From: Rhizobium sp. L43
GTDB taxonomy: Bacteria; Pseudomonadota; Alphaproteobacteria; Rhizobiales; Rhizobiaceae
Direction: 5' to 3'
Assembly (NCBI RefSeq): GCF_002531725.1
Contig: NZ_NWSQ01000002.1
Location: 62,001 to 126,000 of the forward strand
DNA: 64,000 nt
This document shows, piece after piece, positions 18,765 through 28,107 of this stretch. A model generated the notes under the pieces. It saw only the letters and a list, made by a program, of their open reading frames with translations. It had not been told where the DNA came from and did not search any database. Position 1 is the first letter of the stretch; every line of letters begins with the position of its first letter. The position numbers and the translations under genes were made by a program.

Positions 18765-19430
18765 TTAAGTGCCCTGTTTATGAATGGTGGATGGATCGAC
18801 ATTCATGCGAACGTTCCCCTCGAATGTGATCACGCGCCCCTTATCGGTTATCTCCATCGTCTGCGCAAGAATGGAGGCATTGTCCTTGGTGATGGTGACG
18901 GGGTCGTCGCTGCGCATGTTTCCGCCCTTGATGTCGAGCCGGGCGGACTGGAATTTTGCATTGAGGCCGCTGCTCAGCACCAGAGTGAAGGGGGCCGTCA
19001 TATGCAGATTGTCGGTGGCGCGATTGTAATCGGCGGTCGAGGCGACGACCCGGGCAATCAGGCCGTCATTCATCGGCACGGCGGCCTTGATGGTTTCGAG
19101 CGTGATGAGATCGGGATTGCGGATATCCTGCAACGCCCGTTCGGCCAGCATCGAATAGTTGATGCCGTCGGAATTGCGTCCTGATATCGCCGGCTTTTCC
19201 ATCACGACCTTGCCGTTCTCGATCTTGGCGCCTTCTATCTTGATATTCTCGGGCAGATAGATGCTGACCAACGCCACCGCCGCGAGGCCGGCGGCGATGA
19301 TGAGGGCCGCCACCGGCAGCAAAATCTTCAGCCGCCGCACCCGGGCGGAATGGAACAACGCATCGCCATAGGCGCTCTTGCCGGACCCGGCATAGGCGGC
19401 ATGTCCGTTGTTCTTCAGGGTATCGAGCAT
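18765..19430 (-). CDS. lptC: LPS export protein LptC
   Basis: LptC is the membrane-anchored periplasmic relay between LptB2FG and LptA. The 221-residue protein has one membrane helix at about residues 36-58 (LLPVAALIIAAGLAAVALVSIYL). A periplasmic OstA-like domain follows (IENGKVVMEKPAISGRN, GKVITFEGNVRMNVDP-like C-terminus). It heads the lptC-lptA-lptB-rpoN run and is divergent from sppA. Family identity relies on fold pattern, hydrophobicity and gene order, since LptC sequences are weakly conserved. Confidence 0.9.
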   Translation of the reverse strand: MLDTLKNNGHAAYAGSGKSAYGDALFHSARVRRLKILLPVAALIIAAGLAAVALVSIYLPENIKIEGAKIENGKVVMEKPAISGRNSDGINYSMLAERALQDIRNPDLITLETIKAAVPMNDGLIARVVASTADYNRATDNLHMTAPFTLVLSSGLNAKFQSARLDIKGGNMRSDDPVTITKDNASILAQTMEITDKGRVITFEGNVRMNVDPSTIHKQGT

Positions 19431-19654
19431 AGGCCTCGTCCATGTGCGGTGATCGCCGCGCCTTCAGAACAAAGCCGGCCGCCAATCACAGTTCGTTTCG
19501 CATTATTACATTGGCTTGCCAATATGGAATTTTTTCTGCAACAAGCAACAAAACGGAAAAACATCAAAAAGTGGCATTCGTACGCGCCGCTGCCACCTAT
19601 TTCACCGGAGCTCTCGGCGGCATGCCGAAGCCGGTGCCAGCGCTGGAGGTTTCT

Positions 19655-20605
19655 ATGGACAGTTCGATGATTGCGGATCGCCGGCGGCTGCGCCGCAAGC
19701 TCTGGTTCTGGCGCCTCTTCACGGTCGCCCTCGTCGTGGCACTCGGTTTCGCCTTCTACCGCTTTGCCGTCGGCGATGCCGGGACGGAGCGCCCGCACAT
19801 CGCCCATGTGACGATATCAGGGCTGATCGTCGATGACGACGAGCTTCTGGAGCGGCTGAAGAAAGTCGAGACCAGCGACCAGGTGAAGGCCGCGGTGATT
19901 TCGATCTCTTCGCCCGGCGGCACGACCTATGGCGGCGAGAAAATCTTCAAGGCGATCCGTGCGATAGCAGCCAAGAAGCCTGTCGTCTCCGATGTGCGCA
20001 CCCTTGCCGCCTCCGCCGGCTACATGATCGCCACGGCCGGCGATACGATCATTGCCGGCGACAGCTCGATCACCGGCTCGATCGGCGTCATCTTCCAGTA
20101 TCCGCAGATCCAGCCGCTGCTCGACAAGATCGGCGTCTCGCTGCAGGAAATCAAGTCCTCGCCGCTGAAGGCCGAGCCCTCGCCCTTCCACGAGGCGAGC
20201 GAGGAGGCCAAGGCGATGATCCGCAACATGGTGGTCGACAGCTATAACTGGTTCGTCGACCTGGTCGCCGACCGGCGCAAGCTGCCGCGCGACGAGGTGC
20301 TGAAACTGGCCGACGGCACGATCTATACCGGCCGCCAGGCACTGAAGGTGAAACTCGTCGATACGATCGGTGGCGAGCCTGAGATCCGTGCCTATCTCAA
20401 ATCGCGCGGCGTCGATGCCGACCTGCCGATGGTGGATTGGGACAAGAAGAGCAATACGCCCTTTCTGCTCGCTGGGGCTGTTTCGCGGTTGATTACGATC
20501 TTCGGTTATGATGATCTCTTGAAAGGCCAGGATATCAATGGAATCCTGCCCCCAAAGTTGCTTCTTGACGGGCTGCTTTCAGTTTGGCAGGTTGGCCGCG
20601 ATTGA
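19655..20605 (+). CDS. sppA: Signal peptide peptidase SppA (36 kDa type)
   Basis: SppA is a membrane serine protease that degrades cleaved signal peptides. I start at 19655 (MDSSMIADRRRL), where GGAGG lies 8 bases upstream, giving 316 residues; the frame is open from 19442 but that stretch is low in coding character. One membrane helix is at about residues 21-40. The catalytic serine is in TLAASAGYMIA and the lysine dyad partner in KSSPLKAEPSPF. Oligomer-type, Clp-like crotonase fold. It is followed closely by ihfB, which is commonly adjacent to sppA in alphaproteobacteria. Confidence 0.93.
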   Translation: MDSSMIADRRRLRRKLWFWRLFTVALVVALGFAFYRFAVGDAGTERPHIAHVTISGLIVDDDELLERLKKVETSDQVKAAVISISSPGGTTYGGEKIFKAIRAIAAKKPVVSDVRTLAASAGYMIATAGDTIIAGDSSITGSIGVIFQYPQIQPLLDKIGVSLQEIKSSPLKAEPSPFHEASEEAKAMIRNMVVDSYNWFVDLVADRRKLPRDEVLKLADGTIYTGRQALKVKLVDTIGGEPEIRAYLKSRGVDADLPMVDWDKKSNTPFLLAGAVSRLITIFGYDDLLKGQDINGILPPKLLLDGLLSVWQVGRD

Positions 20606-20634
20606 TAAGAAATCAATAATTTAAGGGGGCGAAC

Positions 20635-20934
20635 GTGATCAAGTCCGAATTGGTGCAGATTGTTGCAGCACGCAACCCGCATCTCTATCATCGCGACGTC
20701 GAGAATATCGTCAACGCGGTTCTCGACGAGATCACGGATGCACTGGCTGCGGGCAACCGCGTCGAATTGCGCGGCTTCGGCGCGTTTTCGGTCAAGAACC
20801 GCCCTTCCCGTTCCGGCCGCAACCCGCGCACCGGCGATACCGTCTTCGTCGAGGAGAAGTGGGTTCCCTTCTTCAAGACCGGCAAGGAGCTGCGCGAGCG
20901 GCTGAACCCCGGCCAGGCCGACGAAGAGGATTGA
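20635..20934 (+). CDS. ihfB: Integration host factor subunit beta
   Basis: IhfB pairs with IhfA to bend DNA sharply at specific sites, helping sigma-54 promoters, recombination and replication. The 99-residue protein is of normal length. [28 protein letters not shown] is the DNA-binding arm signature, with the intercalating proline in RNPRTG. The start is GTG at 20635, with AAGGGGGC a few bases upstream; no ATG is available at that point. It sits 29 bases after sppA. Confidence 0.94.
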   Translation: MIKSELVQIVAARNPHLYHRDVENIVNAVLDEITDALAAGNRVELRGFGAFSVKNRPSRSGRNPRTGDTVFVEEKWVPFFKTGKELRERLNPGQADEED

Positions 20935-21050
20935 GCGACAGCCGCCTGCGGCGAAACCGCACTTGAATTCGAGCGCCGTTTTTCTATCCTGCCAAGCATC
21001 AAACGCGCCCTTCAAAAAAACCGGCGCACTATGCCGCGTGGAGACCTCAA

Positions 21051-21383
21051 ATGGCCAAGAAGATCGTCAACCTGTTGATTTTGCTGCCGCTCGGCGTTAT
21101 CCTCATCGTCTTCTGCGTCGCCAACCGGCAGAGCGTCACGCTCGCCTTCAATCCGTTCCGGCCTGACGATCAGGTGCTTGCGGTTTCCGCACCCTTCTTC
21201 GTCTTCCTGTTCATCGCCCTGATCGCAGGCATGCTGATCGGCGCGGCCGCCACCTGGTTCAGCCAGGGCAAGCACCGCAAGCGCGCCCGCACCGAAGCCA
21301 AGGAAGCCATCCGCTGGCAGGGTGAGGCCGACCGCCACAAGAGCCGCGCCGAGGAAATCGCCGGGCAGCTGCCGACGCGGTAA
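21051..21383 (+). CDS. LapA-domain (DUF1049) membrane protein
   Basis: This 110-residue protein has two hydrophobic helices (about residues 5-25 and 46-66). Between them is the LapA pattern VANRQSVTLAFNPF, and a charged cytoplasmic tail follows. The family includes LapA, linked with LPS assembly in enterobacteria; the role in rhizobia is not known. It follows ihfB by ~115 bases. In some alphaproteobacteria an ihfB-lapA-like pair is conserved, which supports the call. Confidence 0.85.
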   Translation: MAKKIVNLLILLPLGVILIVFCVANRQSVTLAFNPFRPDDQVLAVSAPFFVFLFIALIAGMLIGAAATWFSQGKHRKRARTEAKEAIRWQGEADRHKSRAEEIAGQLPTR

Positions 21384-21407
21384 AACCGACGACGCGCCCG
21401 CGAGCGG

Positions 21408-21842
21408 TCAAACCGGAAAAAAGCTCAGCTCCTCATAGTCGCCTTCCGGCGATGCGCCGTTGCCGGTCACGCGGAACCCGTGGGCGAGGTAGAACGCCTT
21501 CGCCCGGCGGTTCTTCACCAGGCACTTCAGCCGATACCGGTGTTGCGGCCATTCGGGCAGCGCCCGCAGCAATGCCGTGCCGGCGCCCTGTCCCTGGAAA
21601 TCCGGGCTGATATAGAGCATGTGGATGAAATCGTCCTCCGGCCAGAGCGACAGGAAGCCGGCTACACCGCCGTTTTCATGCGCGCAGACGAAGACCGTCT
21701 CGCCACTAGTGTGGGCGGCGAAATCCTCGCGGTGGAACTTGCCGGGATCGACCCAGACGAATGTTGCGCGGCGCACGGAAAGATAAATCTCCGCGAGCAT
21801 TTCCTGATCTTCCGCCCGCGGCGGCCTGATGGTCCACGTCAT
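21408..21842 (-). CDS. GNAT-family N-acetyltransferase
   Basis: The 144-residue protein has the GNAT fold: an N-terminal strand (MTWTIRPPRAEDQEMLAEIYLSVRR). The acetyl-CoA motif A is ISPDFQGQGAGTALLRAL (Q/R-x-x-G-x-G/A), and motif B is LKCLVKNRRAKAFYLAHGFRVTG. The substrate cannot be told. It is convergent with the lapA-like gene and precedes the CoxG-like gene on the same strand after ~65 bases in reverse. Confidence 0.85.
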   Translation of the reverse strand: MTWTIRPPRAEDQEMLAEIYLSVRRATFVWVDPGKFHREDFAAHTSGETVFVCAHENGGVAGFLSLWPEDDFIHMLYISPDFQGQGAGTALLRALPEWPQHRYRLKCLVKNRRAKAFYLAHGFRVTGNGASPEGDYEELSFFPV

Positions 21843-21906
21843 CTCGTCGATTTACCCCAAGCCCCCTACCCGCGCCAAGCCCAAAGCACATGGTGTTGTG
21901 CCAGGA

Positions 21907-22362
21907 TCAGCCGGCCGCCACCTTCGCGACGACGGCGGCGTTGAAATCCGAAAAGAACCCCTCGGCTAGCCTCTGCGAGGTCGAATCGAGCAGGCGTGCG
22001 CCGAACTGGGCAAGCTTGCCGCCGAGTTCGGCTTTTGCCCGATAATGCAGGATGGTCTCGCCGCCGCTTTGCTCGAGCACGATATCGGCGCTGCCTTTGG
22101 CGAAGCCGGCAAGACCGCCCTTGCCTTCGGCCGACAGCGTGTAGCTCTTGGGCGCATCGACATTGGAAAGCGTCAGCAACCCATGGAAGGTGGCCGACAG
22201 CAGGCTGAACCTGACCTTGATCGTCGCCTCGAAGACATCGGGCGACAGCCGCTCGATGCCCTGGCAGCCTGGAATGCAGCCGCGCATGATCTCGGGATCG
22301 TTGAGCGCTGCCCAGACGACGTCCCGCGGCGCGGCGATGCGTTCTTCGCCGGTGAAATCCAT
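21907..22362 (-). CDS. CoxG-like SRPBCC family protein
   Basis: The 151-residue protein begins MDFTGEERIAAPRDVVWAALNDPEIMRGCIPGCQ, the START/SRPBCC pattern of CoxG (carbon monoxide dehydrogenase subunit G). GKGGLAGFAKGSADIVL and the helix LLDSTSQRLAEGFFSDF also fit. CoxG proteins recruit or mature molybdenum hydroxylases at the membrane, but no cox large, medium or small subunit gene lies nearby, so this solitary copy may have another role. There is a possible lipid-binding cavity. Divergent from the NUDIX gene. Confidence 0.85.
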   Translation of the reverse strand: MDFTGEERIAAPRDVVWAALNDPEIMRGCIPGCQGIERLSPDVFEATIKVRFSLLSATFHGLLTLSNVDAPKSYTLSAEGKGGLAGFAKGSADIVLEQSGGETILHYRAKAELGGKLAQFGARLLDSTSQRLAEGFFSDFNAAVVAKVAAG

Positions 22363-22465
22363 TCGATAGCCCCATCTCCGATTCGCTCACCTTATCTCAG
22401 CGCGGAGGCTATTTGCCACGCCGGAGAGGAATGTTATCTGGCGCGTTCGAAGCAAGGAGCCGGCG

Positions 22466-23056
22466 ATGGACGATGAACTGAAGCCCTGGAGCGTGACGGC
22501 GAGCCGCATCACCTATGAGGACCGCTGGATCAGGCTCCGCAGCGACGATTGCGTCACCGCCGATGGAATCGTCGTCGCGCCCTTCCATGTGCTCGACTAT
22601 CCCGACTGGATCAACGTCATCCCTGTCATGCCCGACGGGCGTGTGCTGCTGACGCGGGAGTACCGGCACGGCCGCGGCGAGATCGTGCTCGGCCTCGTCT
22701 CCGGCGGCGTCGAGGCCAGCGATGTAGAGACCGACGATGCGGCAATGGCGGCGGCACGGCGCGAACTGCGGGAAGAGACCGGTTATGAAGCCTCGACCTT
22801 CGTCAAGCTGCTGACCTCCTATCCGAATGCCGCCAGCCAGAGCAATATGGTGACCAGCTGGCTGGCGCTCGGCGTCAGCAGAGCCGGCGAACCGCGTTTC
22901 GACTCCGGCGAGAAGGTCGAGCTGCTGTTTGCCGATCTTGCCACCATCCTCGGCGACATCAAGTCCGGCGCGGTCATCCTGCAGTCGATGCATGTCGCCG
23001 CACTTTATGCAGCCGAGAGCTGGCTTCTTACACGGGCGACCGATGGCTTGAAGTAG
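22466..23056 (+). CDS. NUDIX hydrolase
   Basis: The 196-residue protein has a Nudix box ending AARRELREETGYEAS, giving the REx2EExG core. The glycine and first Glu that normally precede it are displaced or replaced (Asp in VETDDAAMAAARRE), so the box is slightly divergent. The arrangement DVIPVMPDGRVLLTREYRHG and LVSGGVEASD resembles ADP-ribose pyrophosphatase-like members. The start has AAGGAGCC ~8 bases upstream. Substrate is unknown, most likely a nucleoside diphosphate derivative. Confidence 0.85.
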   Translation: MDDELKPWSVTASRITYEDRWIRLRSDDCVTADGIVVAPFHVLDYPDWINVIPVMPDGRVLLTREYRHGRGEIVLGLVSGGVEASDVETDDAAMAAARRELREETGYEASTFVKLLTSYPNAASQSNMVTSWLALGVSRAGEPRFDSGEKVELLFADLATILGDIKSGAVILQSMHVAALYAAESWLLTRATDGLK

Positions 23057-23158
23057 CTGCCACGCCTGGACAAGCTGTGCTCTTGCCGCCAGCCAGGTTG
23101 ACGCGCAGTTGATCCGGTACGGTTTTCTGGGCTACTGCATAATTCCAAGGGCACTGCA

Positions 23159-24307
23159 GTGGACGCAGACCCTTGTGAAGACACCCCGACAGACACGCGG
23201 AAAAACACGTTGAAACAGAGAGAACGCCGGCCGGGCCAGAAGAAGACATCAGGTCCTTCCGGTGAAAGCCGCAGGGACGATCGGGCCGGCCGGCCGCCGA
23301 AGCCGGTGGCGCGGCCTGCGGCTACCCGCGAGAGCGTGCGCGAGGCTACTGCACCAGCCGCCGTCGAGCGTCCGCTGATGACGCGCAGCGGCGAGCGTCC
23401 GGCTGAGCGCGTGCCTGTCATCCTCGAATCGCTCGGGGCCGGCGACTTCCACCTGATCGACAGCGGCAACGGCGAAAAGCTGGAGCAATACGGCCCGTAC
23501 CGCATCATCCGCCCGGAGGCCCAGGCGCTGTGGCGGCCTTCGCTGCCCGCGCATGTCTGGGAAAAGGTCGACGCCGCCTTCACCGGCGATACCGATGAGG
23601 AAGGCACCGGCCGCTGGCGTTTCCCGAAGGAGGCGCTCGGTGAGACCTGGCCGCTCAATCTGCTCGGCGTCGATTTCCTCGGCCGCTTCACCTCCTTCCG
23701 CCATGTCGGCGTCTTCCCGGAGCAGATCGTGCACTGGAGCTGGATGAAGGATCAGGTCGAAAAGGCCGGCCGGCCGCTGAAGGTGCTGAATCTTTTCGGC
23801 TATACCGGCGTCGCTTCGCTGGTTGCCGCAGCAGCCGGCGCCGAAGTCACCCATGTCGACGCCTCGAAGAAGGCAATCGGCTGGGCGCGGGAAAACCAGG
23901 CGCTCGGGCGCATGGAGAAGCTGCCGATCCGCTGGATCTGCGAGGATGCGATGAAATTCATCCTGCGCGAGGAGCGCCGCGGCAGCCAGTACGACATCAT
24001 CCTCACCGATCCGCCGAAATTCGGCCGCGGTCCGAACGGCGAAGTCTGGCATCTCTTCGAGCATCTGCCATTGATGCTCGATGTCTGCCGCGAGATCCTA
24101 TCGCCGAAGGCGGTGGGCCTGGTGCTGACGGCCTATTCGATCCGCGCCAGCTTCTATTCGATCCACGAGCTGATGCGCGAGACGATGCGCGGCGCCGGCG
24201 GCGTGGTCGAATCCGGCGAACTGGTGATTCGCGAGGCGGGCACCGACGGCAAGACCGAGGGCCGCGCGCTTTCCACCTCCCTCTTTTCCCGCTGGGTGCC
24301 GAAATGA
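23159..24307 (+). CDS. Class I SAM-dependent RNA methyltransferase (RlmI/RlmK-like)
   Basis: About 100 N-terminal residues are basic and low in complexity. A C-terminal Rossmann methyltransferase follows, with the SAM loop [20 protein letters not shown], the acidic [20 protein letters not shown] and the catalytic-type motif [19 protein letters not shown]. This resembles 23S rRNA m5C/m7G methyltransferases. I take the GTG at 23159 (AAGGG 7 bases upstream); a TTG at 23210 is possible and the first residues are uncertain. The next gene overlaps by 4 bases (ATGA), another RNA methyltransferase, supporting a shared RNA-modification role. Confidence 0.85.
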   Translation: MDADPCEDTPTDTRKNTLKQRERRPGQKKTSGPSGESRRDDRAGRPPKPVARPAATRESVREATAPAAVERPLMTRSGERPAERVPVILESLGAGDFHLIDSGNGEKLEQYGPYRIIRPEAQALWRPSLPAHVWEKVDAAFTGDTDEEGTGRWRFPKEALGETWPLNLLGVDFLGRFTSFRHVGVFPEQIVHWSWMKDQVEKAGRPLKVLNLFGYTGVASLVAAAAGAEVTHVDASKKAIGWARENQALGRMEKLPIRWICEDAMKFILREERRGSQYDIILTDPPKFGRGPNGEVWHLFEHLPLMLDVCREILSPKAVGLVLTAYSIRASFYSIHELMRETMRGAGGVVESGELVIREAGTDGKTEGRALSTSLFSRWVPK

Positions 24308-25164
24308 GCAAGGACTTCCACGATCAGGGACCGCGCAGGGTCGGGCAGGTGAAAGAGGTCACCTCGCTCGCCAATCCGATCATCAAGGACATCAAGGCGC
24401 TGACGAACAAGAAGTCGCGGGAGGAAAGCGGGACATTCCTCGCCGAAGGGCTGAAGCTGGTCATCGATGCGATCGAGCTCGGCTGGACGATCCGCACGCT
24501 GGTCTATGCCAAAGCGGCCAAGGGCAAGCCGCTGGTCGAGCAGATGGCGGCAAAGACCGTCGCCTCGGGCGGGCTGGTACTCGAAGTCAGCGAAAAGGTC
24601 ATCGCCTCGATCACCCGCCGCGACAATCCGCAGATGGTCGTCGGCATCTTCGAACAGCGCTGGAAGCCGCTGCGGGACATCCGGCCGAGGGATGGCGAGA
24701 CCTGGGTGGCGCTCGACCGGGTACGCGACCCCGGCAATCTCGGCACCATCATCCGCACCGCCGATGCGGCCGGCGCTTCCGGCATCATTCTCATCGGCGA
24801 GACGACCGATCCCTTCTCGCTCGAAACCGTACGCGCCACCATGGGCTCGGTCTTCGCCGTACCGGTCGCGCGGGCGACGCCGGAGGAATTCATTTCCTGG
24901 CGGAAATCGGCCGGCGTCTCCGTCGTCGCGACGCATCTTGCCGGCGCGGTCGATTACCGCACGATCGACTACCGGAAGAAACCCGTCGTGCTGTTGATGG
25001 GCAACGAGCAATCCGGCCTGCCGGACCAGCTGGCGAGGGAAGCCGATGCGCTTGCCCGTATTCCCCAGCAGGGCCGCGCCGACTCCTTGAACCTCGCCGT
25101 CGCCACCGCCGTCATGCTTTTCGAGGCGCGCCGCCATCTCCTCTCACTTGCCGAGGGCAAATGA
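24304..25164 (+). CDS. TrmH/SpoU-family RNA 2'-O-methyltransferase
   Basis: The 286-residue protein has an N-terminal substrate-binding domain ([29 protein letters not shown]). The knotted SPOUT domain carries motif 1 [19 protein letters not shown], motif 2 [11 protein letters not shown] and motif 3 [16 protein letters not shown]. Such enzymes methylate ribose in 23S rRNA (RlmB-like) or tRNA; which one is not clear. It overlaps the previous methyltransferase and the following lspA by 4 bases each (ATGA), making a tight operon. Confidence 0.9.
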   Translation: MSKDFHDQGPRRVGQVKEVTSLANPIIKDIKALTNKKSREESGTFLAEGLKLVIDAIELGWTIRTLVYAKAAKGKPLVEQMAAKTVASGGLVLEVSEKVIASITRRDNPQMVVGIFEQRWKPLRDIRPRDGETWVALDRVRDPGNLGTIIRTADAAGASGIILIGETTDPFSLETVRATMGSVFAVPVARATPEEFISWRKSAGVSVVATHLAGAVDYRTIDYRKKPVVLLMGNEQSGLPDQLAREADALARIPQQGRADSLNLAVATAVMLFEARRHLLSLAEGK

Positions 25165-25664
25165 CCGAACAGACGCTTGCACGCCCCGCACTGTTTTCGC
25201 GCCCGGCGCCGATCCTCCTTTTCATCGTCGTCGCCGTTCTCATCGACCAGGTCGTCAAGATCACTGTCGATCATTACCTGCCGCTGCAGGAGGCCGTGCC
25301 GGTCATTCCGATGCTGGCGCTCTACCGCACCTACAATCTCGGCGTCGCCTTTTCGATGCTGTCGGGCATGGACGGCTGGTTCATCGTCGGCATGCGGCTC
25401 ATCATCGTCGCCTTCGTCATCTGGCTGTGGTACCGCACGGCGAAGGACCGCTGGCTTGCCCATCTCGGTTATGCGCTGATCATCGCCGGCGCGATCGGCA
25501 ATCTGGTCGACCGCTTCGCCTATGGCCATGTGATCGATTACATTCTGTTCCACACCGAAAGCTGGTCCTTCGCGGTGTTCAATCTCGCCGACAGCTTCAT
25601 CACCATCGGCGCCGGCTGCGTCATTCTCGACGAGCTGCTGCTGCCGAAAAAGACCGGCCGCTAA
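25161..25664 (+). CDS. lspA: Lipoprotein signal peptidase II
   Basis: LspA cleaves prolipoprotein signal peptides at the lipobox after diacylglyceryl transfer. The 167-residue protein has four membrane helices. The two catalytic aspartates are in [16 protein letters not shown] and [14 protein letters not shown]. It overlaps the RNA methyltransferase gene by 4 bases. Lnt, the last lipoprotein-processing enzyme, is elsewhere in this window (52142). Confidence 0.94.
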   Translation: MTEQTLARPALFSRPAPILLFIVVAVLIDQVVKITVDHYLPLQEAVPVIPMLALYRTYNLGVAFSMLSGMDGWFIVGMRLIIVAFVIWLWYRTAKDRWLAHLGYALIIAGAIGNLVDRFAYGHVIDYILFHTESWSFAVFNLADSFITIGAGCVILDELLLPKKTGR

Positions 25665-25719
25665 AATCTTATCGAATTCCTGAAGGCATTCGGAAGAGGC
25701 CTCATGTTAGCCATATACC

Positions 25720-27999
25720 ATGCAAAGTCTGGGACAGTTGCAGGAAACCTTGTCCGCCGCCTTCGGCGGACCCGCCGCCAAGCCGCATGAAGAGCGGATG
25801 GGGGGCTTCTCCCTGCGACCCGGCGCCTCGGCGCGTCAGACCGCCGACGACCGCAATATGGGGCCGGCAACGACACGGCGCCTGCTGTTCTACTGGCTAG
25901 GTGGCGCCGGCCTTCTTGCCGCGATGATCCTGACGCTGCTTGCCCATGCCGGCGATCCGCTGCTGCTGTCGGGCGGCCTTGTCGTTCTCGGCCTTGCCGT
26001 CATATCAAGTTATGCCGTCCTGATGGTTCGGCGGCGGAGAGCCCCGCGCGACGGCAAACCCCTGCCGGATTGGAACGATGGTGCAAAGCTGTTTGCCGAC
26101 GTGCACGACGTGCTCGGCGACATCACCGTCAGCCGCAGCATGGACCGGCGCATCATCTCCGCCAACGACACGTTTTGCCGCCTGACCGGGCGGCTGCATC
26201 CGGAGGGATTGAGCTGCGAGGAGATCGGGCTTGCCTTCCGCCCCGGCCCGATACCGCACTGCTACGACGTCGAGATTTCGACGCCGGACGGCCAGCGCAT
26301 CTTTCTCTGGCGCGACGTCGTCACCCGCGACCCGGCAAACGGCCGCCTGCTGCTGCAGAGCGTGGCGCGTGATGTGACCGACGAGCGGCTCATCGCCCAG
26401 GGCCGCGAGGAGGCCCGCCAGAAGGCCGAATATAACAGCGCTGCCAAATCGAGGCTGCTTGCCACCGTCAGCCACGAGGTGCGCACGCCGCTTTCCGGCA
26501 TCCTCGGCATGACGCATTTGCTCGCCGAGACGCGGCTGACGCAGGAGCAGCAGGACTATCTGGCGAATATCCGCCAGTCCGGCCACGCACTGACGCAGCT
26601 GGTCGAGGATCTGCTCGATTTCTCCACCATCGAGGTCGGCCGCTTCGCGCTGCATCCGCGTTCGGAATCGCTGCGCAAGCTCTTGGAGAGCGTCGTCGAG
26701 ATGCTCGCCCACCGGGCGCATGAAAAAGGCATCGAGATCGGCGCCACGGTGTCATCCGATGTGCCGGAGAATATGAATTTCGATCCGGCGCGTCTGCGCC
26801 AGGTCCTCTTCAACGTCATCGGCAATGCCGTGAAGTTCACCCAGGTCGGCGGCGTTTTCATTCGCGTGTCGCTCGACGCCGACGACCTGTCGATCACCGT
26901 CACCGACAGCGGTCCCGGCATGACGGCGGAGGAGCAGGCGCGCGTCTTCGGCGAGTTCGAGCAAGGCGGCAGCGTTGCCGACAAGAGCAGCGGCACCGGG
27001 CTCGGCCTTGCGATCTCCGCCCGGATCATGCGCGAATTCAACGGCACGCTGACAGTATCCGGCGAAAAGGGCAGAGGCAGCGAATTCACCATCCGCTTCC
27101 CTATCGATATCGGCAGCGAGCGCCCCGACCGGCGAAATACGCTGCTTGCCGGCAACAGCGTCGTGCTTTTGGCGCCGGCAGGTGCAGCGCGCGCCGCCAT
27201 CGCCGAGACGATCACCGCGCTCGGCGGCCTCTGCCATCTCGTCGCCGACGGCGAAAGCGCGCGGGCAACGCTGCTCGGCCTGGCAAAAGGCGGAAAGCGG
27301 CCGACCGATATCATCATCGACCACCGCATGTCGGCGGAATTTTCCGCCCATCTTGCCGATCGTGCCGAAATCGCAGCCCTTGGCCTGCGCAAGGTCCTGC
27401 TCGTCAATCCGGAAGAGCGCAACGCCCATCCGCTCGACCTTTTCGATGCCTGGCTCATCCGGCCGCTGCGCGAACAATCGCTGATCGACGTGTTGCGCGG
27501 GCGCATGCGCGGCATGGAGAAGCGCGACGCGCTGAACGACAATCAGCCGGGTTTCGGCCTTTCGGTGGCGGAGACGCTGGCGACAGCAAGCGGGCTCAAC
27601 ATCCTGCTTGGCGAGGACGATCCGATCAATGCCATGCTGGTGCGCGTCGTCCTGGAAAAGGGCGGGCACAAGGTGCGCCATGTCGAGGATTTCGAGGCGC
27701 TGCTCGATTGCGCCCTATGCGAGGCGAATGCCCGGCCCGACATCATCATCAGCGACCTGTCGATGCCCGGTGGGAACGGCATCGACATGCTGGGGCGTCT
27801 GCGCGGCCACGAAAGGCGGCTCGACCTCGTCTCGGTGCCGGTGATCGTTCTCACCGCCGACAAGAGCGACGAATCGCGCCGCCAGGTCTTACTCAACGGC
27901 GCCAACCGCGTCATGGTCAAGCCGGTCGACCCGGTGCGGCTGCTGACCGAAGTTCAGGCGGTCGCCGCACTTTCCGCCCGCCGGGCAGAGGCGCGGTAA
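25720..27999 (+). CDS. Hybrid sensor histidine kinase/response regulator
   Basis: The 759-residue protein has two membrane helices at about residues 50-105. A PAS-like domain (~120-230, SMDRRIISANDTFCRLTG) follows, then HisKA with phosphorylated H252 in ATVSHEVRTPLSG and an HATPase domain (RLRQVLFNVIGNAVKFT, GTGLGLAISARIM). The region ~480-600 folds like a receiver but lacks the phosphoacceptor Asp in context (DIIIDHRMS). A complete C-terminal receiver has acceptor D679 in DIIISDLSMPGG and the conserved Lys in MVKPVDP. There is no HPt domain, so phosphate probably passes to a separate HPt. It lies directly upstream of olsB. Confidence 0.92.
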   Translation: MQSLGQLQETLSAAFGGPAAKPHEERMGGFSLRPGASARQTADDRNMGPATTRRLLFYWLGGAGLLAAMILTLLAHAGDPLLLSGGLVVLGLAVISSYAVLMVRRRRAPRDGKPLPDWNDGAKLFADVHDVLGDITVSRSMDRRIISANDTFCRLTGRLHPEGLSCEEIGLAFRPGPIPHCYDVEISTPDGQRIFLWRDVVTRDPANGRLLLQSVARDVTDERLIAQGREEARQKAEYNSAAKSRLLATVSHEVRTPLSGILGMTHLLAETRLTQEQQDYLANIRQSGHALTQLVEDLLDFSTIEVGRFALHPRSESLRKLLESVVEMLAHRAHEKGIEIGATVSSDVPENMNFDPARLRQVLFNVIGNAVKFTQVGGVFIRVSLDADDLSITVTDSGPGMTAEEQARVFGEFEQGGSVADKSSGTGLGLAISARIMREFNGTLTVSGEKGRGSEFTIRFPIDIGSERPDRRNTLLAGNSVVLLAPAGAARAAIAETITALGGLCHLVADGESARATLLGLAKGGKRPTDIIIDHRMSAEFSAHLADRAEIAALGLRKVLLVNPEERNAHPLDLFDAWLIRPLREQSLIDVLRGRMRGMEKRDALNDNQPGFGLSVAETLATASGLNILLGEDDPINAMLVRVVLEKGGHKVRHVEDFEALLDCALCEANARPDIIISDLSMPGGNGIDMLGRLRGHERRLDLVSVPVIVLTADKSDESRRQVLLNGANRVMVKPVDPVRLLTEVQAVAALSARRAEAR

Positions 28000-28013
28000 C
28001 GTGCCGCGGGACC

Positions 28014-28027
28014 GGCATGCTTCTTGC
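28014..28027 (+). promoter_or_regulatory. Possible sigma-54 -24/-12 element before olsB
   Basis: CCGGCATGCTTCTTGCG has GG and GC separated by exactly ten bases, matching the TGGCACG-N4-TTGC pattern except for two bases. The element is about 80 bases before olsB. No enhancer-binding site is seen, and the overlapping PHO-like site gives a stronger explanation, so this is weak. Confidence 0.25.
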
Positions 28028-28042
28028 GTTGGGAAATTCAAT

Positions 28043-28060
28043 ATGTCACTTTCCTGTCGC
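28043..28060 (+). promoter_or_regulatory. PHO-box-like direct repeat (PhoB site) before olsB
   Basis: ATGTCAC and CTGTCGC are 7-base direct repeats separated by four bases, matching the PhoB box pattern CTGTCAT-N4-CTGTCAT with few mismatches. A -10-like TTTATGG begins about 11 bases after the box, the spacing of PhoB-activated promoters. Ornithine lipid formation is phosphate-starvation induced through PhoB in Sinorhizobium, which agrees with this placement. Confidence 0.6.
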
Positions 28061-28107
28061 AGAGAAGTGTTTTATGGCGTCGATAAGCCGGCAACGGGAG
28101 AATCGCC

